In this document: positions 1-11,750 of the stretch, in pieces
Position numbering within the stretch: position 1 is the stretch's first letter
Layout: each line of letters starts with the position of its first letter
Assembly: GCF_019059575.1 (NCBI RefSeq)
Contig: NW_024882875.1
Coordinates: 1-64,000 of the forward strand
Direction of reading: 5' to 3'
DNA length: 64,000 nt
Source of the DNA: Amphibalanus amphitrite
Taxonomy: Eukaryota; Arthropoda; Thecostraca; Balanomorpha; Balanidae
The notes under the pieces: model-generated
What the model saw: the letters and a program-made list of their open reading frames with translations, nothing else
What the model was told of the DNA's origin: nothing
The model's database searches: none
Program-made: the position numbers and the translations under genes

Positions 1-1004
1 CCAAAACCACAGAAACTTGAAATTTTCAGTGGACATCAAGAAAGGGTAGAGGAGCAGCTATACGAAATCAGCCTTCTAGCTCTAAAAATGTTGTGCAAAG
101 CAGAAAGACTACCTTGGGTGGCAACCACCACCCCCCCCCCATGTGCGGCGAGGGTTAAATGTAGCTTACATGTGTCTTCACCCTTGCAGCTACAATTTTA
201 TCTATTGACGATGACGTCTTCTGTCAATCAGTCTTTATACCAAATATTGCCAAATGATTCTCTGGAATCATACACCTTATGGGATCAAAATACACTCTCC
301 AACAGAGTCATAATTGCAGTTGTTTAACCACGTGACGCAAATTAACATACATGCATGTCATTCTTCATTTTATATGCAACAATAATTCCAAAATATTTGG
401 GCACGAAATGTATGGGCGAAGTCGTAATGAAAACTTATCGTAAGGCATGGGTCCGTGACTCCATTCACCGTAAGGAATTACTAACATTTCACAATGTTCC
501 ATCAACCGGTGATTATTGCTACTTACTTTAGGTAGAGTTATTCTGCAGCTTAATGACATAAAAACTTACCTCCGTTTCCATAGTGCATTGCAATCTTACT
601 GTCCTCACTTCATAATTTCACCGAGTGCAGGGCGCCTCCTTATTTGAATACGTACAGAGCAAGTTACAAATAAAAACTGAACTTTATCGTTAATGCACTA
701 TCACTTGAAACAAAACTACACTTCAAACAACGTTTTGCGACATTACAAGCACGTAAATTCAAATAATTTCTGTCCTCACTCACACCGCACACACCACGTG
801 GCTCACCGCGCGCGCAACTGAAGTCCAACGGCTTTTCTAACGGTTTTCCTCAAGGTCGCACTATTTCGTCTTCGTGGTGGACCGACTAGCACAAATGACG
901 TCACAAGACAATGCAGCCTGCTGATTGGCCTATTTCATCTTCGTGGCGGACCAGCAGCACACATGACGTCACTCGGGGCATTGACTTAAATCACTGAACC
1001 TACA
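1..1004. other. No gene recognised
   Basis: No splice-bounded exon, long open frame or RNA gene is recognisable here. The sequence is mildly AT-rich with a short poly-C run near 130. Two similar segments (about 850-910 and 925-970: a TTTCRTCTTCGTGG motif followed by a TGACGTCA-type site) suggest a small degenerate duplication. Confidence 0.5.
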
Positions 1005-1005
1005 C

Positions 1006-1145
1006 CAGGGTTACGGAGTCAGAGTCGGAGTCCGTTGGAGTCGACAGTTCTGGCCGTAGTCGGAGTCGGTTGGAAACGACAGTTCTGGCCGTAGTCGGAG
1101 TCGGAGTCGATATTGCAAGCCGGAGCTGGATTCGGAGTCTGATTC
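1006..1145. repeat. (GGAGTC)n hexanucleotide array, left block
   Basis: Degenerate tandem GGAGTC/CGGAGTC units start just after CAGGGTTACGGAGTC. The same type of hexamer in opposite orientation fills 2845-3085. Similar CAGGG-n-RCGGAG termini with hexamer arrays bound another element at 21.2-23.8 kb, so this block is probably the terminal array of a MITE-like element. Translation of the array only gives RS-rich low-complexity peptide. Confidence 0.7.
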
Positions 1146-1229
1146 ACCGAAAATCTCTTGATTCTGCAGTGTTGGTTCCTACCACCAGTGACGTCAAAAC
1201 AACTTCTGTAATAATGTAGTGTTTTTTGA

Positions 1230-1550
1230 TAATATCATGTGGAGTTTTTGAAGCCTATGGGTGTCATTTCACTCAGTTGAGCGTTTTCGTAATCCGTGAC
1301 TCGCTTATAAGGTGTAATTTGACCCTCAGTTGTGCCATAATATTCCGGTGTCATTTGAACCCAATGGGGCTCAAATGACACCGGAATATTATGACACTAC
1401 CGAGGGTCAAATTACACTCAATAAGTCATTTGAACGGAATATTATGATACCACTGAGGATCAAATTACATCTTATAAGGGAGTCACGGATTGCGAAAACG
1501 CTCAACTGTGTGAAATGACACCTATAGGATATAAAAACTCCTCATGATAG
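1230..1550. repeat. Foldback (palindromic) element
   Basis: The centre at about 1364 separates a perfect 20-bp inverted pair (1339-1358 and 1371-1390, AATATTCCGGTGTCATTTGA and its complement). Outer arms continue imperfectly: 1234-1300 pairs with about 1480-1548. The right arm is about 50 bp longer because it carries a second degenerate copy of its own inner segment (1410-1465). No coding capacity is seen. Related TGTCATTT/TCAAATGACA motifs continue to about 1760. Confidence 0.75.
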
Positions 1551-2840
1551 CGTCAAAAACGCTTAGATGTGTCATTTTACACTGACACCGTGCAGGATCT
1601 TTTGACACGACACCTAAAATGGGAGTCAAAATTTTGGGAGTCAAATGACCCTTGGGTATGTGATTCTGACCGAGATCAATTTACACTAAAAAACGGTGTA
1701 TGGACACTGTTTTTCAGAATCGGATTACACCATGGGTGTCAGTTGATTCCCAAATAGGGGATCGTGATTCCCGGGGGAGTAATTATTTTTCTCCGTGTAG
1801 GTATTGCATATCGTCATGAGAATTATGAGCCATTGTCCCGGTTCATGCCCTAAATGGGGGCCCTATATGTGAGAGTGAGAGTAGCTCATATTCATCACGT
1901 GTTGTGTACCTACTCGAAATCATCGACGCAAATATGAAATAAGTAATAACAACGCATTATTTAGCTCTGCTCTGCTGACTTTCTACATGGGCATTATACC
2001 TAACATGTTAGGACAGCTGAGGAATGGGACCTTTTTCAACATCCCCCAGTTATCAGGGCAGTTGAGCTCAGCTTATTTCCCGTCACAGAAAAAGTGCCAA
2101 TTCGTCTCTTACGAAGAAATTGAGCAAAATGAAGTACAATATGCCGTTTGTTTGCCACCGGTTTCAATTTTTCATCAAATAGCCGCCTGCTGAGCGGTCG
2201 AGCTCCCTCTCGAGGAAGTAATTTCACCCAGTCCTCAAGCTACGCAATAACTTTGAGCGTTGATTTTCCGAAAAACAAAATAGCAGCGATAGCCAATTTT
2301 CAGCTCCCCAACACTGCTATCCAGAAACGTTGCGAGCCTGATCAATGGCCCAGATAGACCGGTTGCCATGGAAACCGGTCACCCCACGCACAACCAGATA
2401 ATGATCGTAATGAGACACTTCCGTCATCATTAGAGGCCAAATCTGCGTGAGCGAAAGCTGCGTGGATATTTGCGCCGCGGCCGCACAGTACTGGCTATAT
2501 TTGGGCACGCCGCCGGTACGGACAGAGAGCGCTAGCGCTCATTTTTACTCATTACGATGAGCTTGGTGCAGGCTAATATTACTTCTGTGTCTAAATATAC
2601 CCAACGCCACGCACTTTCTGCTGCTGCCTGCCCAGCTCACATCAGTTGCCCTAAGATCCAGGGAGATTTTATTCGAATGGGAGGCATTCAGTCTAAATTC
2701 AAAGTAAATGGTCAGGCGTAAAGTTTATAGATGGTTATGAGTTCGGTGAATATGAATTGGTTGATTTTGATATTTGATGTTTGTTTTAGTGTTCAGATAG
2801 TGATTTTTTTGTGTTTTGATCAGGACTACAGAGTCAATGG
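1551..2840. other. No gene recognised
   Basis: 1551-1760 is a decayed continuation of the foldback-type motifs. The rest is unremarkable intergenic or intronic sequence with short unconvincing open frames in several frames and no splice-consistent exon that I could recognise. Confidence 0.45.
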
Positions 2841-2844
2841 ATTT

Positions 2845-3085
2845 TCATTGACTCCGACTCCGACTCCGGACAGTAGGTACTGTCCACTCCGACCGACTCC
2901 AACTCAATCTCCTACTCCGCAGCCCTACCGAGTCTGCGGAGTCAGTTGATTTTCGCCGACTCCGACTCAGCCTCTGGCTACGATTTCCAAAATGGATCCC
3001 GACTCCGACTCCGATCAGAACTGTCGACTCAGACCGACTCCGACTCCGACTCCTACTCCGACTCCTACTCCGACTCTGACTAAGC
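2845..3085. repeat. (GACTCC)n hexanucleotide array, right block
   Basis: Tandem GACTCC/GACTCCG units, the reverse complement of the 1006-1145 block, are interrupted by GACAGTAGGTACTGTC-like spacers. The internal CTCCGCAGCCCTA at about 2924-2936 is close to the complement of the left terminus CAGGGTTACGGAG. 1006-2936 could therefore be one element with terminal hexamer arrays. That pairing is inference. Confidence 0.65.
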
Positions 3086-3880
3086 AGCACTGGACTTTTG
3101 ATAGTGTTTGAGCTCATAACATGACGATGCAACTGTACCATGACGATGCCCTTATCTGTTGGACGCCGCCACTTCCGAACACCAATGACATAGAGCGTTT
3201 GTCGAGCGCCTATCGATTGTTACAGGGAGGGAGGGAAGGAGGGTTCCTACATAACTGACTTGCAGGATCTCGTGGCTGGTCTCCTTAACCGGCGTTCGAA
3301 GTCAGTATTCTATACTGATTCGTCTCGCCAGCCAACTATGTAGTTGTTTTAATTTAATTTACCAATTAAGAACCGAGGTTCCCAGTTTTCCTCCTGCATC
3401 CAAAGCGCGAACCAGTTTTCTTTGAGCCCCTTAGAGTTCCGTATTGAGCTGTGACAATGCCAGACCGATTAAGGGCGGAACCGAAGCCAGTGGAGTGAAT
3501 AGATGTCATTCACGGCATTCAAGGCTCGCTCTGTCTGAATTAGGCCGCCCTCAATTCTCTGAGAAGCTCCGAACGAAGGAGTTCAATGTGCTTGTTTTAT
3601 ATCGTTGTGCTAGTTCCAATTCGCAGAATCATCGTACCATTTACAAAATGTTTGTGTTCGCCGAATCTACCGATCGTAGCAATTTATCTACCTTTGTCGT
3701 TACTTGAAAGGCACAAAGATTGACTCGTATTGCATATCGCAATGGCGACCAACACTTTACTGCAACACGGAATCCTCATTAGGTGTCATTGTCAGTGCAG
3801 GTGGTATCTGACCTACACGGGGGCCATGTATCGTGCCGTCAGACGGCGGCTGCGGGCTGACACGGGCCCATTTGGCGACA
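3086..3880. other. No gene recognised
   Basis: No exon, RNA gene or mobile-element boundary is supported. A GGGAGGGAGGGAAGGAGGG purine run lies near 3224-3243. Confidence 0.4.
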
Positions 3881-3884
3881 CGCC

Positions 3885-4022
3885 CCCCCCCCCCTACTGA
3901 CAGGTGGCTGGTTCGCTGCAGCAGGTATTCCCCACCACACACACACACACACACGCCAACACCCCCCCCCCCACACACACACTTTCTGCCCGCAGTGACC
4001 GCCTGCTCCCCCCCCCCCCCTC
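3885..4022. repeat. Poly-C and (CA)n microsatellite cluster
   Basis: Poly-C at about 3886-3895, (CA)n at about 3934-3955, poly-C plus (CA)n at about 3962-3980 and poly-C at about 4009-4021. Open frames crossing this stretch on both strands (up to 168 codons) are Pro/Thr/His- or Gly-rich artefacts of the repeats. Confidence 0.85.
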
Positions 4023-4917
4023 CTCCAACTGTCGACACCGATGGACACGCTCCGAGAAACTCGGGCCTCCAGGGGTCGGCACACACTTCGAGGCGTGTCC
4101 GGGACATGTCGGTCAGATTAATGACAGACCAATGCATTGTTTCGACGTGACACCTGCACCTGCAGTCGTCGTGCGAAGGAAAAATAGCACCCGTTTTCGC
4201 AGTGGATAATCGAACTGGACGACCGATCCTCAGCGGAAACTGGTAGGAAAGCTTGTCTATCATTGTATGGTACCTAGGTATTCACTATGCAGATAGACGA
4301 GGCCCATCAATACCTACATAATGAACAGCATTCACGTAAGGTACTTGTCACTAATATGTATATTGTGCGTCGGTCTTTATTTTTTATATATGTATTTTTC
4401 CTTTTTTTACAGAAATTTAGGTAAAAGACGTAAGTGTCTATGTGTGTGTGAACATAGGCAATGCTGGGAAGAATAATAGCTAAGCTACTTACCGCTATCT
4501 GAAGCTGAAGCGCTGGAGCAGCTGTCGTCCATTTCACTTAGTTTTCTTCGCTTCTTTCGTTCAAAAAATGGCACTAAGACACAGCTGTGTAGACTACGCA
4601 ACAAGGCTGAGGATTGTAGAAGTCCTATTCGTATGTCACTCGCGAAAGTGCACTGCATTTATCGCAATAACATGTTGAGCTCGACGCCGCTCCATGGGAC
4701 GGCATTCGGTCACTGCTATCCCCGGCCGCCCGAGCCCTGACTTGACCCGAAGGTCAGTCACGTGACTATGTGATGGCTGTCCAGACCCACAGGCGACCAA
4801 TCGTCGTATTCCGGCGGGACGGCGAAGGAAAGTGGGCGGATGTGTCTGGTGGACGTGCAAGAGAATTTTATCCGGAGTGCCAAAGTCGCTATATACGGGG
4901 AATGCTTTGTATTTGAG
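4023..4917. other. No gene recognised
   Basis: Nothing identifiable. AT-rich around 4370-4420, otherwise mixed composition. Ends at the TTAA that bounds the first transposon of the TTAA family. Confidence 0.4.
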
Positions 4918-5961
4918 TTAACCCTCGCCCTGGCAGGGCATTTTTCATAACACGGCCTGGCAGGGGGGGGGGGGGGTCGATGCGACCCCCCCCTCGCGAT
5001 TGGCTCCTATGGCACCTAGAAACACCAAATTTGGTAGGTAGGTGGGCCCCCCGGAGTTCTCGCCCCTGTGCAAATTTGGTTGCTCTAGATAAATATTTAG
5101 GGGGGTTTTGGGGGGTATCAATGTAAAAATTTCGCTAAAAACAGGTCAAAAGTTTTTCGCTTATAACTTTTGATCTAATTAAGATAGAGCAAAAAGAAAA
5201 GCACCAGTGAACTCAGCACGTCAAGGCGCGTCGAATGATATACTTTTTAGCTTGCTTAAGTGTACTTAAAGTTTTTCTTAATTTTTAAGTAAACTTTAAT
5301 AAATCAATTAAGTTCAAGTTAACCAAATTGCATCATATCGCATATCATTCGATTCGGCTGATCACCAGGAACACAATGACACCATTTTTTAAGCTCTAGC
5401 GTCATTATGTGCCAAGTTATTGGCAAAAACGTCATTTGACCTCAGTTGACCTCATTTGACCTGACCCATGGATAAGTACACCAAACAAAGAAGCACCAAG
5501 TGACCTGCTGTTAAGTACTGTGGTTTCAAAGCACAAAAGTGATAGAACGAAGCGGATATCTCCAGTATTTTCCGAATTTAGTATTTTCCCATAGGCTTAA
5601 CATTACGACGTAATGACCTCTAACTGACCTCAGGTCAGTGACCTCAAAAAACCCGAACTATATGTTATACAACTCGGTGAACTTAGCACACCCTGTAAGT
5701 TTAAAGGAAATCAGTCCAAAACTGTGAGCTGGACAGGTGCAAAAAGAAAATTGAAATTTGACCATGACCTTGTACCGGTTTTTCTGACCTGGTGACCTGA
5801 CCCAAGGTCACCCGGACCTGAAATTTTCAGGTCATATGTAAAAAGGTTGCCCCATAGGCTGTGCCAAATTTGGCGGCGCTGCGCGCCGCCGTTTTTACGC
5901 TATCTTCGAAAAACCTTAGGGGGGGGTCGCATCGACCCCCCCCTGCCAGGGCGAGGGTTAA
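4918..5961. mobile_element. TTAA-flanked MITE-like element 1 (hairpin loop TCGATGCGA)
   Basis: TTAA at 4918-4921 and 5958-5961 bound inverted termini: CCCTCGCCCTGGCAGGG on the left and its complement CCCTGCCAGGGCGAGGG on the right. Immediately inside, both ends carry a G-run / short palindrome / C-run hairpin with the same core (GGGGTCGATGCGACCCC left, GGGGTCGCATCGACCCC right). The interior is non-coding and dense in TGACCT/AGGTCA words (5440-5830). TTAA target sites and CCC-type termini suggest mobilisation by a piggyBac-like transposase. That assignment is inference; no transposase is present. Confidence 0.8.
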
Positions 5962-7159
5962 CCTTCGCCCAGTGTGGGGGGGGGGGGGCATATGTTACCA
6001 CCCTGTCGCGTTTTTTGCGTGTGAATAAAAAACCGCGACGCGTAGCGCCGCGCCGCTTAGAGTAGCTTTCCGTACATCAATTTTGGACAATGTGTGAATT
6101 TTTGACACCAGGTCATGTCAGGTTAGGTCACCAGGTCAAGTTAACTGACCAAGCCTAAAAAACGTTTGCAATCATGTCCAGCATGCAGTGGTTGTCAGAG
6201 GGGTTATAAACTTGGTGGATTGCATAATGTAATGGGCGCCTATAATTTGTATATCTCAGATTTCTTATATCCGTGACCTAAGGTCAGGCCAGTGGCGTGA
6301 CCTTTCTATTATAAATCAATGGAGAAAAACGAAAATGCCTCTAGATCCGTGTGTACGCATAGGAACAGTCCAAATATTTCAGAATCACAATATTTGGACC
6401 ACCCGTGACGACCAAGACGTCGTTTTTGCTGATAGCCTCTAGAAAGGTCATCCGAGGTCATTTGAGGCTACAAACAGATTTTTGCCAATACTTCTCGATT
6501 GGAAAGAGATAGAACGCTGGGGATAACCTCATTGTGTTTGTCTTTCCGAGACGCATAGACTGACATCCAACATGACATTTTCCGGTCAGGTCATGACCTT
6601 GACCTGAGGTCAAATTTTCAAGTTGACCTTTCAAGGTCAGATTATAGTTCAATCGACGCGTCTCGGCGAGAGGAACACGATTCTGGCAATAGAAATGTCG
6701 TGGCTTTTTTTAGTCAAAAGTTATTGTCGAAAAACACATTTAACAGCTATGTTTGGAGTTTTTTGCCCTCTGGAGGCTAAACCGTTGACCTGAGGTCAAT
6801 TTGGATGATGACCTTATCAAAAGAAGAGTTCAAAAGCTATCGATTGCTTTACAATGCGTTTTTCTAGCTATCATAGTTCCTGAGATAATGGCATTGGCAT
6901 ATTTTCTGAAAAATATAATGAAAATGCGCAAAGTTTGACCTTTGATGACCTCTGGTGACCCCAATATTGCTCTAAATGAAAAATGACTGACTGACATACT
7001 TTCAAGTTTCAAACCTACGCAATGAGAGCTATCGACTGCTTTTTACTGCGTCTTTCTAGCCCTCTTAGTTTTTGAGTTAGAGGTGGGTGGTAACATATGC
7101 CCCTCCCCCCCCCCCACTAGGGCGAAGTTGGCTGAGACCGCCACTGGGGCGCGGGTCAA
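5958..7159. mobile_element. TTAA-flanked MITE-like element 2 (loop CATATG)
   Basis: Abuts element 1 and shares its TTAA (5958-5961). The left end reads CGCCCAGTGTGGGG plus a G-run and CATATGTTACCACCC. The right end is the inverted counterpart, GGGTGGTAACATATG plus a C-run and CACTAGGGCGAAG, then an extended terminus GCCACTGGGGCGCGGG and TCAA (7156-7159), a one-base decay of TTAA. The interior again has many AGGTCA/TGACCT words and no coding sequence. Confidence 0.75.
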
Positions 7160-9430
7160 GTGAATTATGGTCTGATGGTGTATTTGAGTTTTGCAGATTA
7201 GTCGAATATAAGTTCGAGCATTTGTCATTAATGAGGTGGCTTCTCAATGAAACAAAATAGCTTGAAGGCCAGGCAATTTGATGAATTGCGCATAAAACTT
7301 ACATCAGTGTGATTTTGGTAATTAGGAATGACGCCAAATTTCGTTAGAATGTGCAAATGTTCTCCAAATCTTTAATCAACAGTTTATTTAAATGCTATGA
7401 CGTCTTGTCTTCCAAACTTCCCATGGGTGTGCATACATTTATAAAAGGAGATACAATGCTTAATTGATCATTGTTTATTCGACATTAACAATCATTGAAT
7501 GTCATTATGTCCCGTCACCATAAACACCCACGACCCTAGCATTGTTTATGCAAACCACCGGTGGAAATACGACCGTCGCTGGTCGTAACTACACCCGGGC
7601 CGTGTGGCGACAAATGTCCTGTTTGATTTGACGGGCCGGCCGTCAGTCGGCGGCTGCTGTGGCGTGGATGGCTGCACCCCGTCTGATGGCGGATGGCGGC
7701 GGACCGTGGTGGCCCCCCTGTAAACCGACCGACCGGCTGCCGATATGCCTATCGCGCCGCGGACCGTCCAGCTGCAGTGACCCGCGGAACGGGCGCTGCT
7801 GAGCGTCTGACGCAATCTGTACAGACGTCCGGCGGCCGTCCTCTCCGTCTCCGTCCCTCCTCCTGACGACGCGAAGACGCGCCGTCGGACCGCTCGAAGC
7901 CGGCGGAAACGAGCCCACATGCTGACCGATGGCTCGTTTCGGCCGTGGAGGGTGATACAGCTCGAGTTGTAAGTGCCGGCCGGGAGAACCAGGCGGGCGT
8001 CCCCAGACGGTCATGGGCCATTCGCCGGCCATCAACACCCGGAGAGGGCGGTATTAGCGGCACAGAAAACGGCTCGACCAGCAACGATTCGCGTTTATCA
8101 CCATAGAACACAAATGGCCGAAATGTTTTACAGTCAGTGCAAAACAAAGTTATGTGGTGATATGCACTTGTGCAGAATTATCTAAGCAGTCCTACGAAGC
8201 ACATACAATTGGACTGAAATGCTAAAGGAGCGTGACATTTAAGAATTTGACGATATTGTTATGCGCAACAATACGTTCGTCCTATATTGTACCTTCCTAC
8301 TTGGGGATGATATTGGCCTAGAAATACACTAGCAGTGATGTTTCCGCTGACTTTTGGTCCCATTCCTTTTCGTTTTTGGCCTTCATTGTCCTCATCCTTT
8401 TCCGCCTCGGTTTTTCAGAGCACGCTTCTAGGGAACCTTCCGCCCTAATATCACATCGGTTCATTGTTTCATTCGTTGTTTCATTCGTGTCATTTCTCTG
8501 CTACCATCAGGAGGCACAGTGCAGTGTTCGGGTATGAAGTCATGCCGCTGCCCAGATACAATCGGGCTCTATTGATTCACATGAGGAGGCGCTTACAAGT
8601 CACAAACGCATCTGCTTATTATCCTATACATTACACGGTCTTGTGCCTACATGATCCACGGTCCGCGCGGCCGAATGCCGTTTGGAAATATGGGCGGCTG
8701 GACTCGCCCATCCGTAGATCAGAATGTCAGGAGATCAGACAGCAACAGCATAATTATGCCGGATCGTGGGGCATGGAAGCGTGGCGTGCACGTCATCAGA
8801 GTCCGGATTGGCCGTCGTCGCCGCGGTATGACGGATGGCGCCCGTCTCACTAAGAGGTGACCAGCACGCCCACGGTGATCAGAGATGACCTCAGCATCGC
8901 CAGCGCTCCGGCTCGCAAATGACGCGTCTCAGACTCGTGCATTTTTAGACGCTGAGCCATATGACAGCAGCGGTGCAGATAAAGTACTCAGTCGCATTGT
9001 TTGATAGGTACACGACTTTTCCGAACGGCCTGCAAGGACGTTAGTTGTAGCGTTCTGACAGCCTGGCTTGCACCACTACGTATAACGAGCATTGCCTATA
9101 TGCATTCATAAAGAACCGGCAAACTAACGGCACTAAAACGGCAGGACAAACTAATCATAGAATACTGAATAGCATGTGTTACTTTTGTCTCGTATTCACA
9201 ATCACCTCAACTGAAAAGCCAACTGAAACACTGTGTATGTTGATGTTGTTGCTCGCCTGAATAAGTACCTAAATGAATAGGTGCAGTCAAACGACGAGTA
9301 CATAGTGTCTAAATGATTAGCGCCTGAAGCATATCAAAGTAAGGTGGCGACTGATGATGAGATAGGAGTAAATAATTGCTCCTGGCACGGCCCTTCATCG
9401 CTCATGTTCCGTGAAAAGACCGTCCCAGAT
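7160..9430. other. No gene recognised; GC-rich island at 7610-7990
   Basis: A CpG-rich stretch (7610-7990) supports overlapping 120-130-codon frames in three minus-strand frames. That is what high GC produces by chance, and none resembles a known protein. A GC-rich patch recurs at 8650-8900. An unannotated exon or regulatory island is possible, but I cannot support either. Confidence 0.4.
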
Positions 9431-9439
9431 TATGCAGAT

Positions 9440-9880
9440 CGCACTAAGACCACCCTAACGTGGAACTGCGCTCCGTGTACGACCTGAAATACGACCGCCG
9501 ATCAGCGGGGCGGCGGCCGGTGTCCAGGGGCGGGGGCGGCGGTACCGTCAGTCCGCCCAGCTCCGCCCGACCGCGCCAGCAGTGCCAGCTGACGTCCCCG
9601 GCGTCCACTGAGGGCCGCCTGACGTGTGTCCTGTCCGACCCACCCCTCCGGAGCGGACGCACACCGACCGGGTCATGGGCGCGCCGCACAGTGGACTTGC
9701 AAATCGGCCCGGCGGCCGCCGCTGACTGGAGGGACGGTGAGTGGCTGCGACGCGCCCACTCCGAGCCGCCCGCCACTTAGCCCGCTAATGAGCCGGAAGG
9801 TCGCCGGGCGCGCAGAAGTGCTCACCTCAGGTGACTGGGCCCGGCCGGCCGGCCGCTGCCATTCTGGAGACACGTGTGTC
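9440..9880. other. GC-rich island, coding status unknown
   Basis: CpG-rich block with open frames on both strands (106-115 codons). A plus-strand frame from 9460 runs to a possible 5' splice site at 9737 (GACG then GTGAGT). It begins LRSVYDLKYDRR and then becomes low-complexity. I do not recognise it and do not call a gene. Confidence 0.3.
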
Positions 9881-10552
9881 AACAGAGGCGTACTCTCATA
9901 TACTGTCTCCAGAGGCGCAGGTAAACATAGCTGGCTTCTAAGCATTGGCTGGCACACCCGGGAGGCCTTCTGATCCAGCGCTGATGCGCTTTCATGTAGG
10001 TGAGATGAAGATGACAGATTTTATCATGCCAGGCGCTCTAAACATGCAAGGTTAGTCAAACACCAAAGACGTTCGCTGCTGGCCTGTGATGAGTCAAGCC
10101 TTCGAGTACAAGTACCAAAGAAACACTTCCAATATGCCTATGTACATACCAAATAGTGTAAGCTAGCACCTAATACGTATAGAGACATACATGGGGTGTA
10201 TAATACTATATCTATGCATATTTGAGTGTTTACAAATAGTATAACGACAGTTCGCCTTATATAGCAGCCTGTTTTCACTGAGAAACATCACACAATGGCT
10301 CGAGGCAGGCCGGCAGAACAGCAGAAGCCGACAAGGACCCTGTCTAGGAACAATAAGGGACAGGAGCCTTCAGGAGCGTGATTCCGTCTTATCGGTGCCT
10401 TCCCACTACAATTAGGTGAGATAACATAAATATCTTTATTAGGTCCAGTGTTCGTGAAAGAAAACAGGTAAGTTTATATGTGTTATATAATACAGCTTAT
10501 GTCTTTCTTATGGAAAATGTTAAATAACAGATTTCGATATCAAAAGTCGACA
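9881..10552. other. No gene recognised
   Basis: AT-rich sequence with no supported feature up to the foldback element. Confidence 0.4.
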
Positions 10553-10873
10553 GAAGTCGAAAAATATATATAAATGCAATGAAAACCCTAAGCCTCATGC
10601 TAATAATTGTATTGAAAATAGGGCCAAGAAAATGAGACAACTGTTTCGTGCATAGCACATCGTCAGGTCTGACGTGCATAGCACATCGTCAGGTCTGACG
10701 AGACCTGACGATGTGCTATGCACGAAACAGTTGTCTCATTTTCTTGGCCCTATTTTCAATACAATTATTAGCATGAGGCTTAGGGTTTTCATTGCATTTA
10801 TATATATAATCATGAGCCTTAAAACCGCGCTTTCTTTCATCATTCAACATAAGCATAACCGAAGTCGAAAAAT
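10553..10873. mobile_element. Perfect 107-bp-arm palindrome with 13-bp flanking direct repeats
   Basis: Left arm 10564-10670 and right arm 10701-10807 are exact reverse complements as read. The 30-nt spacer (10671-10700) holds an extra copy of the arm-tip sequence GTGCATAGCACATCG. GAAGTCGAAAAAT occurs at 10553-10565 and again at 10861-10873, resembling a target-site duplication although the second copy lies 53 bp beyond the right arm. There is no coding capacity. The arm tip contains a hammerhead-ribozyme-like core as found at termini of Penelope-like elements (established knowledge). The origin here is inference. Confidence 0.75.
10705..10735 (+). ncRNA. Hammerhead-ribozyme-like core (degenerate)
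   Basis: Read as RNA: CUGACGA (10705-10711), a 4-bp stem GUGC/GCAC with loop UAU (10713-10723), GAAAC (10724-10728), a 4-nt loop, then GUC (10733-10735). This is the order of a minimal type I hammerhead, with A15.1-U16.1 and C15.2-G16.2 closing stem III. Against it, one extra U precedes stem II, and the flanking GAGAC pairs with GUCUC in a register that buries the predicted cleavage site. A mirror copy exists on the minus strand in the other arm. Activity is doubtful. Confidence 0.3.
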
Positions 10874-11264
10874 CGTCACTTCAAGAACAATACATCCATT
10901 CCACACACCCATGGCTAAATAGCACCCGCCCATTTTTACGCACTGCTAGGCGCTGATATAGATAAAGATTCCAAAAGGAGTTTCATTATGAAACACACTT
11001 CAGCAACCAAGCACAAAAACACACAACACCTACTCGCACATGGGTCCTGCATCGGAGTTTGGTCACTGTTCGACCCGCTCCGATGCTCACATGCGATTTG
11101 GTAGGTATAACAAATAACAATTAGGGACTGCACAGTGCACATATATGCTCTCGTTTCATATTTTCTTCTTTCTGCTATTGACTTGAATCTTTGATATACT
11201 TCCTTGACTGAGAAGCCTTCGTTTGAATCACTTGATCGACATAGGTAAACTAGCCCCGGTGCTG
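10874..11264. other. No gene recognised
   Basis: Nothing supported. Confidence 0.4.
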
Positions 11265-11450
11265 TCTCTCACCCCTCTGAGATCTGATGTACATAGTTGT
11301 AACCAGCGCTTATCCCTCTGAAATTCGGATGTAGCGTTGCTGCCTCATCTCTTTGACATCTGGGTGTAGCAATCCCTCCGACATCTGAGTGTAGCTGAAG
11401 CTGAAGTTCAACCCTCCGACATCTGCGTGTAGCTGAAGCTGAGTCCGTCC
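11265..11450. repeat. Degenerate tandem repeat (CCCTCCGACATCTG units)
   Basis: Units of roughly 30-45 bp containing CCCTCYGACATCTGNGTGTAG recur at about 11273, 11313, 11367 and 11412. Some are extended by GCTGAAGCTGA. Non-coding. Confidence 0.65.
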
Positions 11451-11534
11451 AGGTCAGCGATGTGCGGTGCGCGTCTCCCCCGGCCGGTGAGTGGTCGAGT
11501 CGCACAGTCCCGCTCCTGTGAAGGCGGTCACACG

Positions 11535-11750
11535 GTCACGTCAGAGAGATCGGCTGGATGTGTTCTAGTCACACTCACATCCGAGAGTCGTCTCAGGTGT
11601 GTCCCAGTCAGAGGGGTCGTCTGTTGTGTTCTAGTCACACGGTAACATCAGAGAGGTCGTCTCGGTGTGTTCCAGTCAGAGGGGTCGTCTGTTGTGTTCT
11701 AGTCACACGGTAACATCAGAGAGGTCGTCTCGGTGTGTTCCAGCCACACG
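11535..11750. repeat. Tandem minisatellite (AGAGGTCGTCT / CACACGGTAACATC units)
   Basis: A composite unit of about 77 bp (TCAGAGAGGTCGTCTCGGTG, then TTCCAGTCAGAGGGGTCG, then a TCTAGTCACACGGTAACA segment) is present in about two near-identical copies around 11620-11735, with diverged copies upstream. Non-coding. Confidence 0.7.

Noticed and set aside
2845..3141. RS-rich protein resembling a splicing-factor RS domain
   Set aside because: Encoded by the GACTCC hexamer array; no other SR-protein domain is nearby.
7546..8147. Three overlapping minus-strand frames of 124-132 codons
   Set aside because: Simultaneous openness of three frames is typical of GC-rich DNA; none resembles a protein family or shows clear splice boundaries.
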